The notes under the pieces: generated by a model
What the model saw: only the letters and a program-made list of their open reading frames with translations
What the model was told of the DNA's origin: nothing
Databases searched by the model: none
Made by a program: the position numbers and the translations under genes
From: Chlamydiales bacterium
GTDB taxonomy: Bacteria; Chlamydiota; Chlamydiia; Chlamydiales; JAAKFR01
Direction: 5' to 3'
Length of the DNA: 64,000 nucleotides
Assembly (NCBI GenBank): GCA_022601535.1
Contig: JAJACK010000001.1
Location: 193,993-257,992, forward strand
Shown: one piece after another, positions 53,021 to 62,166 of the stretch
How the letters are laid out: the number at the start of each line of letters is the position of its first letter
Numbering within the stretch: position 1 is the first letter of the stretch

Positions 53021-54385
53021 ATGGATGTATTAGAAATTTCAGGTAGTTGCAAGCTAAAAGGGATCGTTAAGACACAAGGGGCCAAGAATGCGATGACAAA
53101 GTTGCTCGTCGCTTCTCTACTCTCTGACAAAAAGTGTATTTTCTACAATGTTCCTACAATCAAAGATGTTGAAATCACAGTCAATCTCTGCCGCGAAATT
53201 GGCTCTGTTGTCGAATGGGACAAAGAGAACAAAACGATCGAAATTATAACTAAAGAACTTAAAACCAGCTATATACCTCAAAGTTATTCAGGCGCAAACC
53301 GTATTCCTATCTTGATGATTGGGGCTCTTCTTGGACGAACAACGGATGAGATCATCATTCCAACAGTGGGTGGTGATGCAATAGGAATCCGTTCCGTTGA
53401 TTTTCATGTATCTGCTTTGCAGAAACTTGGAGCAACAATTGAATACCGTGAGATGAAAAAAGAGGGGGCTTACCTCGCCTATGCTCACCAAGGGTTAACA
53501 GGAAACCTGATCGAGCTCCCTTATCCCTCGATTGGAGCGACGGAGAACTCAATCTTAGCTGGAGTACGCTCAAAAGGGTACACAGTCATTAAAAATGCGG
53601 CTACAGAGCCTGAAATCATCGATCTCATCCTCTTTTTACAAAAAATGGGTGCAAATATCTCGATTGACACCGACCGGACAATCCGCATTGAGGGGAATCT
53701 AGTTTCTCATGAAGTGGAACATACTGTTGTTTCTGACCGGATAGAATCAGCCTCTTTTGGGATGGCTGCTCTTGCAACAGGTGGGGATGTTTTTGTAGAA
53801 GGAGCATCCCACCCCAACATGATCACATTCCTCAATAGGATTAGAGAGCTCGGTGGTGGGTTTGCCGTCAAAAAAGAGGGAATTCGATTTTTTGCTGATG
53901 GCCCTCTAAGAGGAGGGCAAGTCATTGAAACAGATGTCCACCCAGGTTTTATGACTGACTGGCAACAGCCCTATGCCGTTTTGCTCTCTCAGGCGGAAGG
54001 GACATCGGTGATTCATGAAACGGTTTATGATAACCGCTTTGGCTACACCTACATGCTTCAAAAAATGGGCGCTGACATCGAACGGTTTAAAGAGTGCCTT
54101 GGAGGCAAAACATGCCGTTTTGCAATGCAAAATTACGAACATAGTATCATTGTCAAAGGAAAAACTCCTCTTCATGGACAAAAGATTACAATCCCCGATT
54201 TGCGCGCCGGCTTTGCCTATGTGATGGCAGCTCTTGTTGCTAAAGGACCAACGACAATTACAGGGGCTTCTTACCTCGATCGAGGGTATGAAAACCTGTT
54301 AGATAAACTCCAATCATTAGGAGCTGATATCAAGCGTGTTGGCCTAAAACCAACTCCACCTAAAGCTTCTAAAGTTTCCGTCTAA
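53021..54385 (+). CDS. murA: UDP-N-acetylglucosamine 1-carboxyvinyltransferase
   Basis: 454 residues with the inside-out barrel repeats of MurA (KLKGIVKTQGAKNAMTKLL at the N-terminus, TDWQQPYAVLLSQAEG and DLRAGFAYVMAALVAKG at the C-terminus). It adds enolpyruvate to UDP-GlcNAc, the first committed step of peptidoglycan synthesis. The catalytic loop, which in most bacteria has Cys, reads VGGDAIGIRSVD with Asp119. The same change in Chlamydia and Mycobacterium gives resistance to fosfomycin. A TGA in frame just upstream shows that the ATG at 53021 is the first possible start. The stop overlaps the epmB start. Confidence 0.96.
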   Translation: MDVLEISGSCKLKGIVKTQGAKNAMTKLLVASLLSDKKCIFYNVPTIKDVEITVNLCREIGSVVEWDKENKTIEIITKELKTSYIPQSYSGANRIPILMIGALLGRTTDEIIIPTVGGDAIGIRSVDFHVSALQKLGATIEYREMKKEGAYLAYAHQGLTGNLIELPYPSIGATENSILAGVRSKGYTVIKNAATEPEIIDLILFLQKMGANISIDTDRTIRIEGNLVSHEVEHTVVSDRIESASFGMAALATGGDVFVEGASHPNMITFLNRIRELGGGFAVKKEGIRFFADGPLRGGQVIETDVHPGFMTDWQQPYAVLLSQAEGTSVIHETVYDNRFGYTYMLQKMGADIERFKECLGGKTCRFAMQNYEHSIIVKGKTPLHGQKITIPDLRAGFAYVMAALVAKGPTTITGASYLDRGYENLLDKLQSLGADIKRVGLKPTPPKASKVSV

Positions 54386-55305
54386 TGCGTGCGATCACTT
54401 CATTGGAGCAGCTCTGCTCCTATCTTGAACTGACTGATACTCAATGTCAAAAACTGATTGCACACCCCTTTCCCCTCCTCCTCCCTCTTCGGCTTGCTAA
54501 AAAAATCCAAAAAGGGACTCTAAATGATCCCATCTTGAGACAATTCGTTCCTCTTCAAGAGGAAAATTCTGAAAAAGAAGGATTTACTTCTAATCCTGTC
54601 GGAGATATTCAGGCGTGTCAAACTCCTAAGTTTTTGAAAAAGTATCAGTCACGTGCCCTTTTGATGACCTCTTCTGCCTGTGCGATGAATTGCCGCTTCT
54701 GCTTTCGACGAGAATTTCCCTATGAATCAGGCCCTTTTGAACAAGAGCTTCAACTCATTAGAGAAGATACCACCCTACGTGAAATTATCTTAAGTGGGGG
54801 AGATCCTCTTTCTCTCCCCAACCGACTGCTTAAAAACCTTCTCTCTCAATTAGAAGAGATCCCCCATCTCAAACGAGTTCGCTACCACACCCGCTATCCA
54901 ATCGCTTATCCTGAACGGATCGATGAAACCTTTCTCTCTTTTTTCCAAAGCCGTCTCCAATTTTGGTTTGCAATCCACTGCAACCACCCTAAAGAGCTTG
55001 ATGATGATGTGATTTTAGCATTGCAGAAGATTCCAGCCCCTGTGCTTTGCCAAACGGTTTTGCTAAAAGGTGTGAATGACCATCTTCCAACTCTAAAAGA
55101 ACTTTGTGAAAAACTGATCGACAACGGTTTTTTTCCCTATTACCTCCATCAGCTCGATAAAGTGAGTGGAGCGGCTCACTTTGAGGTGTCTGAAAAAAAA
55201 GGACAAGAGCTTATCAAAGGGTTAGAAGAGGAACTCTCTGGTTATGGTGTATTCCGCTATGTCAAAGAGGTTGCCGGCGCACCTTGCAAAGTGTCAGTGC
55301 ATTGA
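54385..55305 (+). CDS. epmB: EpmB-like radical SAM lysine 2,3-aminomutase
   Basis: 306 residues. The radical SAM cluster motif is SACAMNCRFCFRREFPYE, with three Cys for the 4Fe-4S centre. IILSGGDPLSL binds SAM, and RVRYHTRYPIAYPERI is typical of lysine aminomutases. The short length with the N-terminal segment (DPILRQFVP...GDIQACQTPKFLKKYQSRAL) fits EpmB, which converts lysine to beta-lysine for modification of elongation factor P, rather than the longer KamA. No epmA or efp is in the window. It overlaps murA by one base, and converges with the P-ATPase gene (44-bp overlap). Confidence 0.82.
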   Translation: MRAITSLEQLCSYLELTDTQCQKLIAHPFPLLLPLRLAKKIQKGTLNDPILRQFVPLQEENSEKEGFTSNPVGDIQACQTPKFLKKYQSRALLMTSSACAMNCRFCFRREFPYESGPFEQELQLIREDTTLREIILSGGDPLSLPNRLLKNLLSQLEEIPHLKRVRYHTRYPIAYPERIDETFLSFFQSRLQFWFAIHCNHPKELDDDVILALQKIPAPVLCQTVLLKGVNDHLPTLKELCEKLIDNGFFPYYLHQLDKVSGAAHFEVSEKKGQELIKGLEEELSGYGVFRYVKEVAGAPCKVSVH

Positions 55306-57319
55306 AAATAACAACAAGTGTTGCTCCTGTATCAGCTGCAATTGCCATCCAAAGTGTTGCTAAATTTGAAAGAGCGAGCATCACAAAGAGCAGTTTAACA
55401 CCGAGAGCAAACCAAACATTTTGACGAATAGTCCGAAGCACTCTTTTTGAATAACCAATGAGCCAGGGAAGTTTTCTAAGGTCATCAGCCATCAAAGCGA
55501 TATCACTTGTCTCAAGTGCAACATCAGTCCCCCGTTTTCCCATTGCGATACCAAGTGTTGCAGCCGCCATTGAAGGGGCATCATTCACCCCATCTCCAAC
55601 CATTGCAACCTTCTCCCACCGCTTTTTCAGTCGATAGATCTCTTCGAGCTTGTCTTCAGGAAGAAGCTCTGCCTTATAGGAAATCCCACAGAGTTTCGCA
55701 ATTTCAGCAGCTGTTTTTTCATTATCACCCGTCAACATGATGATCTCTTCTACGCCCGCTAATTTCATCTCTTCCATCGCCTGCCCAATCTGTTCACGTG
55801 GCATATCAGCGATACTGATCAATCCACACACATGATCTTCATTTCCAATTGCAATCACTGAATGACCTGCATCTTCCATTTCAAGTGCTTTCTCATGGAT
55901 TTCAGCATTCTCTTGACCCACCTCATGCATATAGCGGTGTGATCCAATCCAAAAAAGCTTTCCTAAATAGAGCGCCTGCGCCCCTTTTCCCTTTACGATT
56001 TGAAAATTTGTTGCTTTTTCTGTTTCAATTCCCTCTCCGTAACTTAAAATCGCACGGGCCAATGGGTGCTCTGACCCCCATTCAAGGGCGACAGCTCTCT
56101 CTAAAAGCTCCTTCTCTGTATGTCCATTGAAAGGGAATACCTCTTGTACCTTTGGCTCTCCACGGGTCAATGTTCCTGTTTTATCAAGTGCAATCGCTTT
56201 GATCCGTCCCATCTCCTCTAAGAAAATGCCTCCCTTAATCAACACTCCTTGCCGCGCTGCGGCGGTTAACCCTGAGACCATGCTGACAGGTGTTGAAATC
56301 ACAAGGGCACAAGGGCATGCGATGACAAGCAAAACCAATCCTCGGTAGATCCAGCTCACCCAAGGGGCTGCAAATAAAAGAGGGGGGATAACCATGACGA
56401 GAAAAGCAAAAAGAAACATCACCGGTGTGTAATAACGGGCAAAGGTTTCAACCCACTGCTCACTATTTGAGCGTTTGAGCCGAGCCTCTTCAACCAGAGC
56501 GATGATCCGGGCTAAAACTGTCTCATCTGCCCCTTTTAAAACCTCAAAGTCTAAAGCTCCTTCCTGGTTCATCGTCCCTGCATAAAGGAGATCTCCTTCT
56601 CCTTTTGCAACAGGAATCGACTCACCTGTAATCGTTGACTCATCAACGGATGAACGCCCTGCTAAAATCTTTCCATCAAGAGGAACTTTTTCTCCCGGCT
56701 TTACAAGCAATCGTTCTCCAACAGCGACCTCCTCTACTGGGAGAGATCGCCCATCGGTCAACGTAGCGGTCAAAGGAGAGAGTTCCATCAAAGAAGAGAT
56801 CGCTGTATGGGCCCGCTTCACACTCCACTGCTCGAGTAAGAGGGCCAATGAAAAGAGAAAGGCAACCGTTGCTCCTTCAAACCATTGATGAATCGCAACT
56901 GCTCCACAGATGGCAACCACCATCAATAAATTCATATCAAATGAGAGACGGCGGAGGGCAAAAAATGCCTTGGGAAGAACAAACCAAACTCCAAAGAAAA
57001 TAGCCGCGAGATAAAAAAATCGTTCATTAGAAAGAAGCGCAATAAAGATTGAGACGAGGCTACACCCTGTGAAAATCAACCGGCCGTGCTCTTCCCAAAA
57101 CGTTGCATGAGCCTTTGACCACTCTTGCCCTTTCATTCCTGTTTGAGCAATCAACTCTTCAATCTTTTCTCGGCTCACTTTTGCTGGGTCAAAAACCACA
57201 ACCATTTTTGCTTGAAGAACGTTAAACTCTAAATCTTCGACATGGGGCAAAAGCTGTTTTTTTAAGAGAGAAACCTCTTCTACACAGTCGAGCCCTGCAA
57301 CTTTGTAAGCTATCTTCAC
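55262..57319 (-). CDS. Zn/Cd-type P1B ATPase, heavy-metal exporter
   Basis: 685 residues. The N-terminal ferredoxin-like domain has GLDCVEEVS, with one Cys where the usual motif has CxxC. About six to eight helices follow, with the metal site CPCAL in the membrane, TGES in the actuator domain, DKTGTLT with the phosphorylated Asp, SEHPLARAI for nucleotide binding and GDGVNDAPSMAAA. It should pump Zn, Cd or Co out of the cytoplasm, balancing the zinc importer at 13.6-15.9 kb. A similar protein with the same degenerate N-terminal motif exists in Chlamydia (CT727, from memory). It starts within the end of argS (4-bp overlap). Confidence 0.9.
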   Translation of the reverse strand: MKIAYKVAGLDCVEEVSLLKKQLLPHVEDLEFNVLQAKMVVVFDPAKVSREKIEELIAQTGMKGQEWSKAHATFWEEHGRLIFTGCSLVSIFIALLSNERFFYLAAIFFGVWFVLPKAFFALRRLSFDMNLLMVVAICGAVAIHQWFEGATVAFLFSLALLLEQWSVKRAHTAISSLMELSPLTATLTDGRSLPVEEVAVGERLLVKPGEKVPLDGKILAGRSSVDESTITGESIPVAKGEGDLLYAGTMNQEGALDFEVLKGADETVLARIIALVEEARLKRSNSEQWVETFARYYTPVMFLFAFLVMVIPPLLFAAPWVSWIYRGLVLLVIACPCALVISTPVSMVSGLTAAARQGVLIKGGIFLEEMGRIKAIALDKTGTLTRGEPKVQEVFPFNGHTEKELLERAVALEWGSEHPLARAILSYGEGIETEKATNFQIVKGKGAQALYLGKLFWIGSHRYMHEVGQENAEIHEKALEMEDAGHSVIAIGNEDHVCGLISIADMPREQIGQAMEEMKLAGVEEIIMLTGDNEKTAAEIAKLCGISYKAELLPEDKLEEIYRLKKRWEKVAMVGDGVNDAPSMAAATLGIAMGKRGTDVALETSDIALMADDLRKLPWLIGYSKRVLRTIRQNVWFALGVKLLFVMLALSNLATLWMAIAADTGATLVVIFNALTLCKVRRQPL

Positions 57320-58986
57320 ATCCTATCCACTGTTTTCAGCCCCAAAATATGCAACCCCTTTTCCAATACTTGTTTTGTCGCTTCACATAAAAGGAACCGT
57401 CGACTCTGTTCTGCTGATCCCACAACCTTGCAGTCGCGGAAAAATGCATTGAACCTCCCAGCTAATTGGTAGAGATAGTCGGTCAAATAATTGGGCATCA
57501 GATCTTCTTCCATCGACGCCACAACCTCCGCAAAACGAAGTAGGTGGAGTCCTAAATCAATCTCAGATGGATGCTTGAGCTCGATCTTTACATCTTCAAG
57601 ATCTCCCCCCTTCATCTTACGCTTAATCCCTGCAATCCGGACGTACGAGTAGAGGATAAATGCGGCTGTGTTCCCTTCAAATCTCAACATCCGGCTATAA
57701 CTAAACGCGTAATCACTCACACGGTTGCATGAAAGATCTGCATACTTCACTGCATCGATCCCCAAAATTTGGGCAAGCCCGTGTGCATCCTCCATCTCTC
57801 GTTCTTTCAAGATCTCTTCTGCTCGCTCTTGCGCCCGATGTAAAAGATCGATCAGCCGTTCCACTTCTCCTGAGCGAGTCCGAAATTTCTTTCCATCTTC
57901 TCCAAGAACGACACCAAAAGGAACATGATCAAACCGAACATCTCCTAAATAACCAGCTTTTTCAGCGCTCAGACGAACCAATTCAAAATGTTGAGACTGA
58001 CCACTATCGGTCACAATAATGATCCGATCAGCCCCCTCGTCTTCTATCCGCTGCCGCATCGCAGCCATATCGGTTGTATCGTAGTTGAATCCCCCATCTG
58101 ATTTTTGAATCATCAGCGGAATTTTATACCCTTCATGAAAAATACATTTCGCTCCCTCTGACTCTACAACTAGCCCCTTTTTCTCAAGGTCAGAAACTAC
58201 TTCGGAAAGCTTGTCGTTGTAGAAAGATTCTCCCCGCTCTGTCAACGTTACGTCCAAAAGTGCGTACACCTCTTCAAATGCTTGGCGAGAAATTTTACAG
58301 ATCAATTCCCAGAGTTTAACAGACTCTTTATCACCAGCCTGTAATGCAACAACCGCTGCTCTTGCACGCTCTTTAAATCTCTCATCATCATCGAATCGTT
58401 TTTTTGATGCGCGGTACCACTCCATCAACATCGGCAAGTCAACAGGCTCCTTCCCCTCTTCTTTCATATAGACGATGAGCATTCCAAAAGCTGTCCCCCA
58501 ATCACCCACATGGTTCAATCTAAGGACTTCATGCCCTTGAAACTCAAATAATCGAGCCAAGCAATCACCGATGATCGTCGACCTTAAATGGCCAACATGC
58601 ATCTCTTTAGCGATATTTGGTGAGGAGAAATCGATGACCACCTTTTGTTTCTTTTTCGGCCAGGGGACCAACAGGTGTTCATCGTGGTAGAGAGCATCAA
58701 CCTCTTTTGAGAGGAAGGAAGCGCTAAGAGTCAAATTGATAAAGCCAGGACCTGCCACTTCCACTTTTTCAAAGATCTCTCGATCGAGACCTTCCGCCCA
58801 TCTCATTGCAATCTCTCTTGGAGACATTTTGGCCACTTTTGCTAATTTCATCGCACTATTGCACTGATAGTGGCCAAACTTAGCTTGAGTTGCAGGGGTC
58901 ACTTCTACTTCTGTCTCCAAGGAAGGGAAAGCATCTCTCAAAGCATCAGACAGTTTACATTCAACAACTTGAATTAACGAATCCAT
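57316..58986 (-). CDS. argS: Arginyl-tRNA synthetase
   Basis: 556 residues, class I. The N-terminal Add-1 domain precedes the HIGH motif in SSPNIAKEMHVGHLRSTIIGD (HVGH). The second signature region is GKKFRTRSGEVERL, as in ArgRS enzymes lacking a strict KMSKS. The C-terminal anticodon-binding DALR domain includes FILYSYVRIAGIKRK and ends with LHILGLKTVDRM. The order argS-murA is that of Chlamydia CT454-CT455, here interrupted by the P-ATPase and epmB. Confidence 0.96.
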   Translation of the reverse strand: MDSLIQVVECKLSDALRDAFPSLETEVEVTPATQAKFGHYQCNSAMKLAKVAKMSPREIAMRWAEGLDREIFEKVEVAGPGFINLTLSASFLSKEVDALYHDEHLLVPWPKKKQKVVIDFSSPNIAKEMHVGHLRSTIIGDCLARLFEFQGHEVLRLNHVGDWGTAFGMLIVYMKEEGKEPVDLPMLMEWYRASKKRFDDDERFKERARAAVVALQAGDKESVKLWELICKISRQAFEEVYALLDVTLTERGESFYNDKLSEVVSDLEKKGLVVESEGAKCIFHEGYKIPLMIQKSDGGFNYDTTDMAAMRQRIEDEGADRIIIVTDSGQSQHFELVRLSAEKAGYLGDVRFDHVPFGVVLGEDGKKFRTRSGEVERLIDLLHRAQERAEEILKEREMEDAHGLAQILGIDAVKYADLSCNRVSDYAFSYSRMLRFEGNTAAFILYSYVRIAGIKRKMKGGDLEDVKIELKHPSEIDLGLHLLRFAEVVASMEEDLMPNYLTDYLYQLAGRFNAFFRDCKVVGSAEQSRRFLLCEATKQVLEKGLHILGLKTVDRM

Positions 58987-59116
58987 ATTAGAGGTATTAT
59001 AGTGACATTTTCATTTTCTGACATTCTTTTAACGCTCTAAATATTTTCACTTCAGCTTTGAAGCTCCTGGTAAGATCCATATAGTAAATAAACTATTTTT
59101 TTGAGAAAATTAAGAA

Positions 59117-60022
59117 ATGGACTCGATTGGACCCGATATCATCCACAGCTTTAAACCGGTAGGTGACTCCTCCTCAAAGGAAAGCTCGACTATTTCTAAA
59201 ACAGATAACGTATTCCAAACAATCATTAAACTGTTGCGTCATTTACCCGACTGGATCTCTATGGCGTGGAGCAAATACATCGATAACCCCGGAAAGTCTT
59301 TTGCAAAAGAGCATGGAATGGAGCAAATTTCCACTATGTTCAACCAGGCAAGACCCGGCTCTGTTCAAGATGGAACGCAATATGAATTGAAAGAGAAAGA
59401 GAGTGGTGAAAGAGCCACTTCGGTACGGTCAACCATTGAAAGAGACTTAAAGTCTGCGCGGGGTGGAGCAAGTGATTTAACGAGCAATGACCGAACCATT
59501 ACAGTCTCAGAAAAAGGGGGAAAATGTTATGCCGCCTCCATGATTGGGATTCGACTGTTTCATGACCATGGTCAAGATATTGAAAAAGTTAAAAATGCAT
59601 TCTCATGGGGAGTTCCATTTGTAGCAACTTTAATTCAAGCTATCCATGATAAAGGTGCAGAGCTCTCTTCTGCTCGCCCTGGGAAAAAGCAAAGTGCCAA
59701 AGTGGCTGATATACGTGCTCGACACCTCTTAAAACTGAAAGGAGAGAGAGTCAATGCCAATCCAGACTCTATAAACAAGTTACAAAAAGGAGCTTATGCA
59801 ATTGCCATCCCTCCTCCTAAGAAAGGGGGTATTGGCCATGAGATCTCTTTTTTTATTGTAAAAAGTGGTCGTTACATCATGGATATCAACCAAGGGATGT
59901 TTAAACTCAATAATGAAGTAACATTAAGCGAAGCACTTCAAGCCGTTGCAGAAGAGTACCATTCTGATGGCCTCAATGCTAAAGGGGTTTTGATCGATAA
60001 AATTACTTCGCAGAATGGCTAA
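59117..60022 (+). CDS. Putative papain-like (YopT/C58-type) cysteine protease effector
   Basis: 301 soluble residues, not found in this position in Chlamydia. The N-terminal 130 residues are polar and Ser-rich at the start (SFKPVGDSSSKESSTIS), as in type III secretion signals. A candidate triad is visible: Cys137 in SEKGGKCYAASMIGIRL, His241 in GGIGHEISFFIV, and Asp256 in RYIMDINQGMFKL. The last segment resembles the 'FDPNxGxF' that follows the His in YopT/C58-like papain-fold peptidases. No signal peptide or membrane helix. The 3' end overlaps plsC by 20 bp on the other strand. Enzyme class is inference from motif spacing; it could also be another papain-fold enzyme such as a transglutaminase. 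Confidence 0.65.
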   Translation: MDSIGPDIIHSFKPVGDSSSKESSTISKTDNVFQTIIKLLRHLPDWISMAWSKYIDNPGKSFAKEHGMEQISTMFNQARPGSVQDGTQYELKEKESGERATSVRSTIERDLKSARGGASDLTSNDRTITVSEKGGKCYAASMIGIRLFHDHGQDIEKVKNAFSWGVPFVATLIQAIHDKGAELSSARPGKKQSAKVADIRARHLLKLKGERVNANPDSINKLQKGAYAIAIPPPKKGGIGHEISFFIVKSGRYIMDINQGMFKLNNEVTLSEALQAVAEEYHSDGLNAKGVLIDKITSQNG

Positions 60023-60656
60023 CATAGGTATTTTTTAGCTCTATAATTGCATCCATGATCTCTTTTACCATCTCTTGCTGCGCAAGCTTCCGATCTTTAT
60101 CTTTTAAATGATCAAAAGTGAGTGGCTTACCAAAGACTACAGCAGCTCTCCCTGAAAGTTTAGGGCGACGCATATGGCAATTCCAAATGTCGTATGTCCC
60201 ATGAACATAGGTAGGAACAACTGGGCAGTAGTTGCATTTTTGGATGAGCAGAGCAACTCCAGGCTGCCCTAACTGAAACTCTCCATCCTTTGTCCGTGTC
60301 CCTTCAGGGAAAATCACAACAAGCTCTCCTTTTGCGACAAGGTCGGGGATCATCTTGAAAAGAGCGACATTTCCCTTCCCCCGTTTAGTCGGCTTACAAC
60401 CCACATGTCTTAAAAACCATCCTGAAATGGGGCCAAACAGAGTGTCTCGCGCAAGAAAAGCGAGAAGACGGGGATAGGTTGCACATCCGATGAGAGGTGG
60501 GTCAAAATAAGAAGCGTGATTAGCGACAATCAGCCCCCCTTCTTTGGGAAGATTTCTTTTGCCATACGATTTAAAACGGTAACAAATTTTGAAAAGAGGC
60601 ATGAAAACAATAACCACTGCAATAAATGTGAATATAAATGTGAGAATCAAATGCAC
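60003..60656 (-). CDS. plsC: 1-acyl-sn-glycerol-3-phosphate acyltransferase
   Basis: 217 residues. An N-terminal membrane helix (LILTFIFTFIAVVIVFMPLF) is followed by the acyltransferase motifs NHASYFDPP (His-x4-Asp), FLRHVGCKPTKRG and FPEGTRTKDG, then VVPTYVHG. It makes phosphatidic acid, the substrate of CdsA encoded upstream in the same operon. The start overlaps cmk by 10 bp. Confidence 0.94.
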   Translation of the reverse strand: MHLILTFIFTFIAVVIVFMPLFKICYRFKSYGKRNLPKEGGLIVANHASYFDPPLIGCATYPRLLAFLARDTLFGPISGWFLRHVGCKPTKRGKGNVALFKMIPDLVAKGELVVIFPEGTRTKDGEFQLGQPGVALLIQKCNYCPVVPTYVHGTYDIWNCHMRRPKLSGRAAVVFGKPLTFDHLKDKDRKLAQQEMVKEIMDAIIELKNTYVSHSAK

Positions 60657-61285
60657 TTTAATACCTCCCCAATGACCTGGTCTATTGTAAGATCTGATGT
60701 GTCAATAAGATGAGATCCTTTTGCTTGCTTAAGGGGAGATGTTTTGCGCGTGGTATCAAGGTGATCTCGCTCTTCAATTGCTTTGAGAACCTCCTTTTTA
60801 CTCATTCCTTTATATTTCGGTTTGAGCTCAAGATAGCGCCTCTGTGCACGAACTTGAGGGGTGGCTGTAAGAAAAATCTTGCACTCTGCATCAGGGAAGA
60901 CCACTGTTCCAATATCCCTTCCTTCAAATACAGCATTTTTCCCTTTTCCAAAGGCTTGTTGGATTGAAACCAATGCATTGCGCACTTTGGGAAAGGCTGC
61001 AACTGTTGAGACTTGGTGTGTCACCTCAGGAGTCCGAATTACCTCTGTTAAATCCTCTCCATTGACAATGTAATGCCCTTCAGTGGAGATGGTGAAGTCA
61101 AAGGAGGAAAGAAGGGTGTCAAGCCGGTTGTCATCTTCTAAAGAGATCTCCCCTTTCATGATGAGGTAGGTGAGAGCACGGTACATCGCTCCTGTGTCAA
61201 AGTAGTAGTAATTGAGCTCTTTAGCAACGGCTTTAGCGATCACTGTTTTACCTGTCCCAGAAGGACCATCGATTGCGATAATCAT
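60647..61285 (-). CDS. cmk: Cytidylate kinase
   Basis: 212 residues. The P-loop is IIAIDGPSGTGKTVIAKAVA; FDTGAMYRALTYL, VFEGRDIGTVVFPDAECKIF and the lid segment RAQRRYLELK are diagnostic. It phosphorylates CMP and dCMP, giving CTP precursors for CdsA. It overlaps cdsA by 4 bp. Confidence 0.96.
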   Translation of the reverse strand: MIIAIDGPSGTGKTVIAKAVAKELNYYYFDTGAMYRALTYLIMKGEISLEDDNRLDTLLSSFDFTISTEGHYIVNGEDLTEVIRTPEVTHQVSTVAAFPKVRNALVSIQQAFGKGKNAVFEGRDIGTVVFPDAECKIFLTATPQVRAQRRYLELKPKYKGMSKKEVLKAIEERDHLDTTRKTSPLKQAKGSHLIDTSDLTIDQVIGEVLKCI

Positions 61286-62166
61286 GTGTAGAGCACCCTT
61301 AGAAAGAAGTAGACAACAGGCGAGGTGAAGAGGATGGAATCAGCCATGTCCAAAATCCCTCCTACGCCTGGAATAATATTGCTATCTTTCACATCAGCGT
61401 CCCGTTTGAGCATCGATTCAGCTAAATCTCCAAGCTGACCGATAAACCCAACAATGAGGCCAAACCAAATAGAGGAGACATATGTAAAGCCTACAAAAGC
61501 GTTGAAATGCTTCCCGAGGTAGCAAACAAATACACTGATGAGCATTGATGAAACAAGCCCAGCAAGCGCCCCTTCTAAAGTTTTATTTGGGCTCACTCGA
61601 TGGGCAATTTTTTTCCGTCCAAAGAAGCGGCCGACAAAATAGCCCCCCATATCGGCACTCTTTGTCACTGTGATCAGATAGATGATCCACCAACTCCCTT
61701 GGTAATAACGGTCGATCTGCCCATTGTACTGGAAGAAATAAACCTCTCGAATAATCAGTCCCATGGGAATTGCGATGTAGATCACCCCCATAAGGGTGAC
61801 GGCGATATTGACGATAGGAGATTTATCATTGAGAGCGTAGTAGACAAAGCAGCTGAAAAAGGCGAGAGCTAAGGTCACCTCAGGCATCCGGTACCAAAAA
61901 GATTCCCAGTATGGGTGAGGACCTTGTGTTTTATAGAAAATCGCAAAGATATAGAGGATGGTCGTCACAATTCCAATAAAGGTTGCTGGGTGAAACCCTT
62001 TTCGGTAAGTGAGCTGGTAAAATTCCCAAAGGGCAATGGCGGCAGTTGAAGCAACAGCTGCGACAAAAAACCAACTGAATAGAGCATTTTGAGCAAAAAA
62101 GATCACAAATGCAATTAAAACAGCACCCACTCCATTCACAAGAAAACGGTAGCCTAATTCTTTCAT
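61282..62166 (-). CDS. cdsA: Phosphatidate cytidylyltransferase
   Basis: 294 residues with about eight membrane helices. The C-terminal signature is visible in pieces: KSADMGGYFVGRFFGRKKIA, SPNKTLEGALAG, and GQLGDLAESMLKRDADVKDS followed by PGVGGILDMADS. It makes CDP-diacylglycerol for phospholipid synthesis. It overlaps both neighbours by 4 bp. Confidence 0.95.
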   Translation of the reverse strand: MKELGYRFLVNGVGAVLIAFVIFFAQNALFSWFFVAAVASTAAIALWEFYQLTYRKGFHPATFIGIVTTILYIFAIFYKTQGPHPYWESFWYRMPEVTLALAFFSCFVYYALNDKSPIVNIAVTLMGVIYIAIPMGLIIREVYFFQYNGQIDRYYQGSWWIIYLITVTKSADMGGYFVGRFFGRKKIAHRVSPNKTLEGALAGLVSSMLISVFVCYLGKHFNAFVGFTYVSSIWFGLIVGFIGQLGDLAESMLKRDADVKDSNIIPGVGGILDMADSILFTSPVVYFFLRVLYT

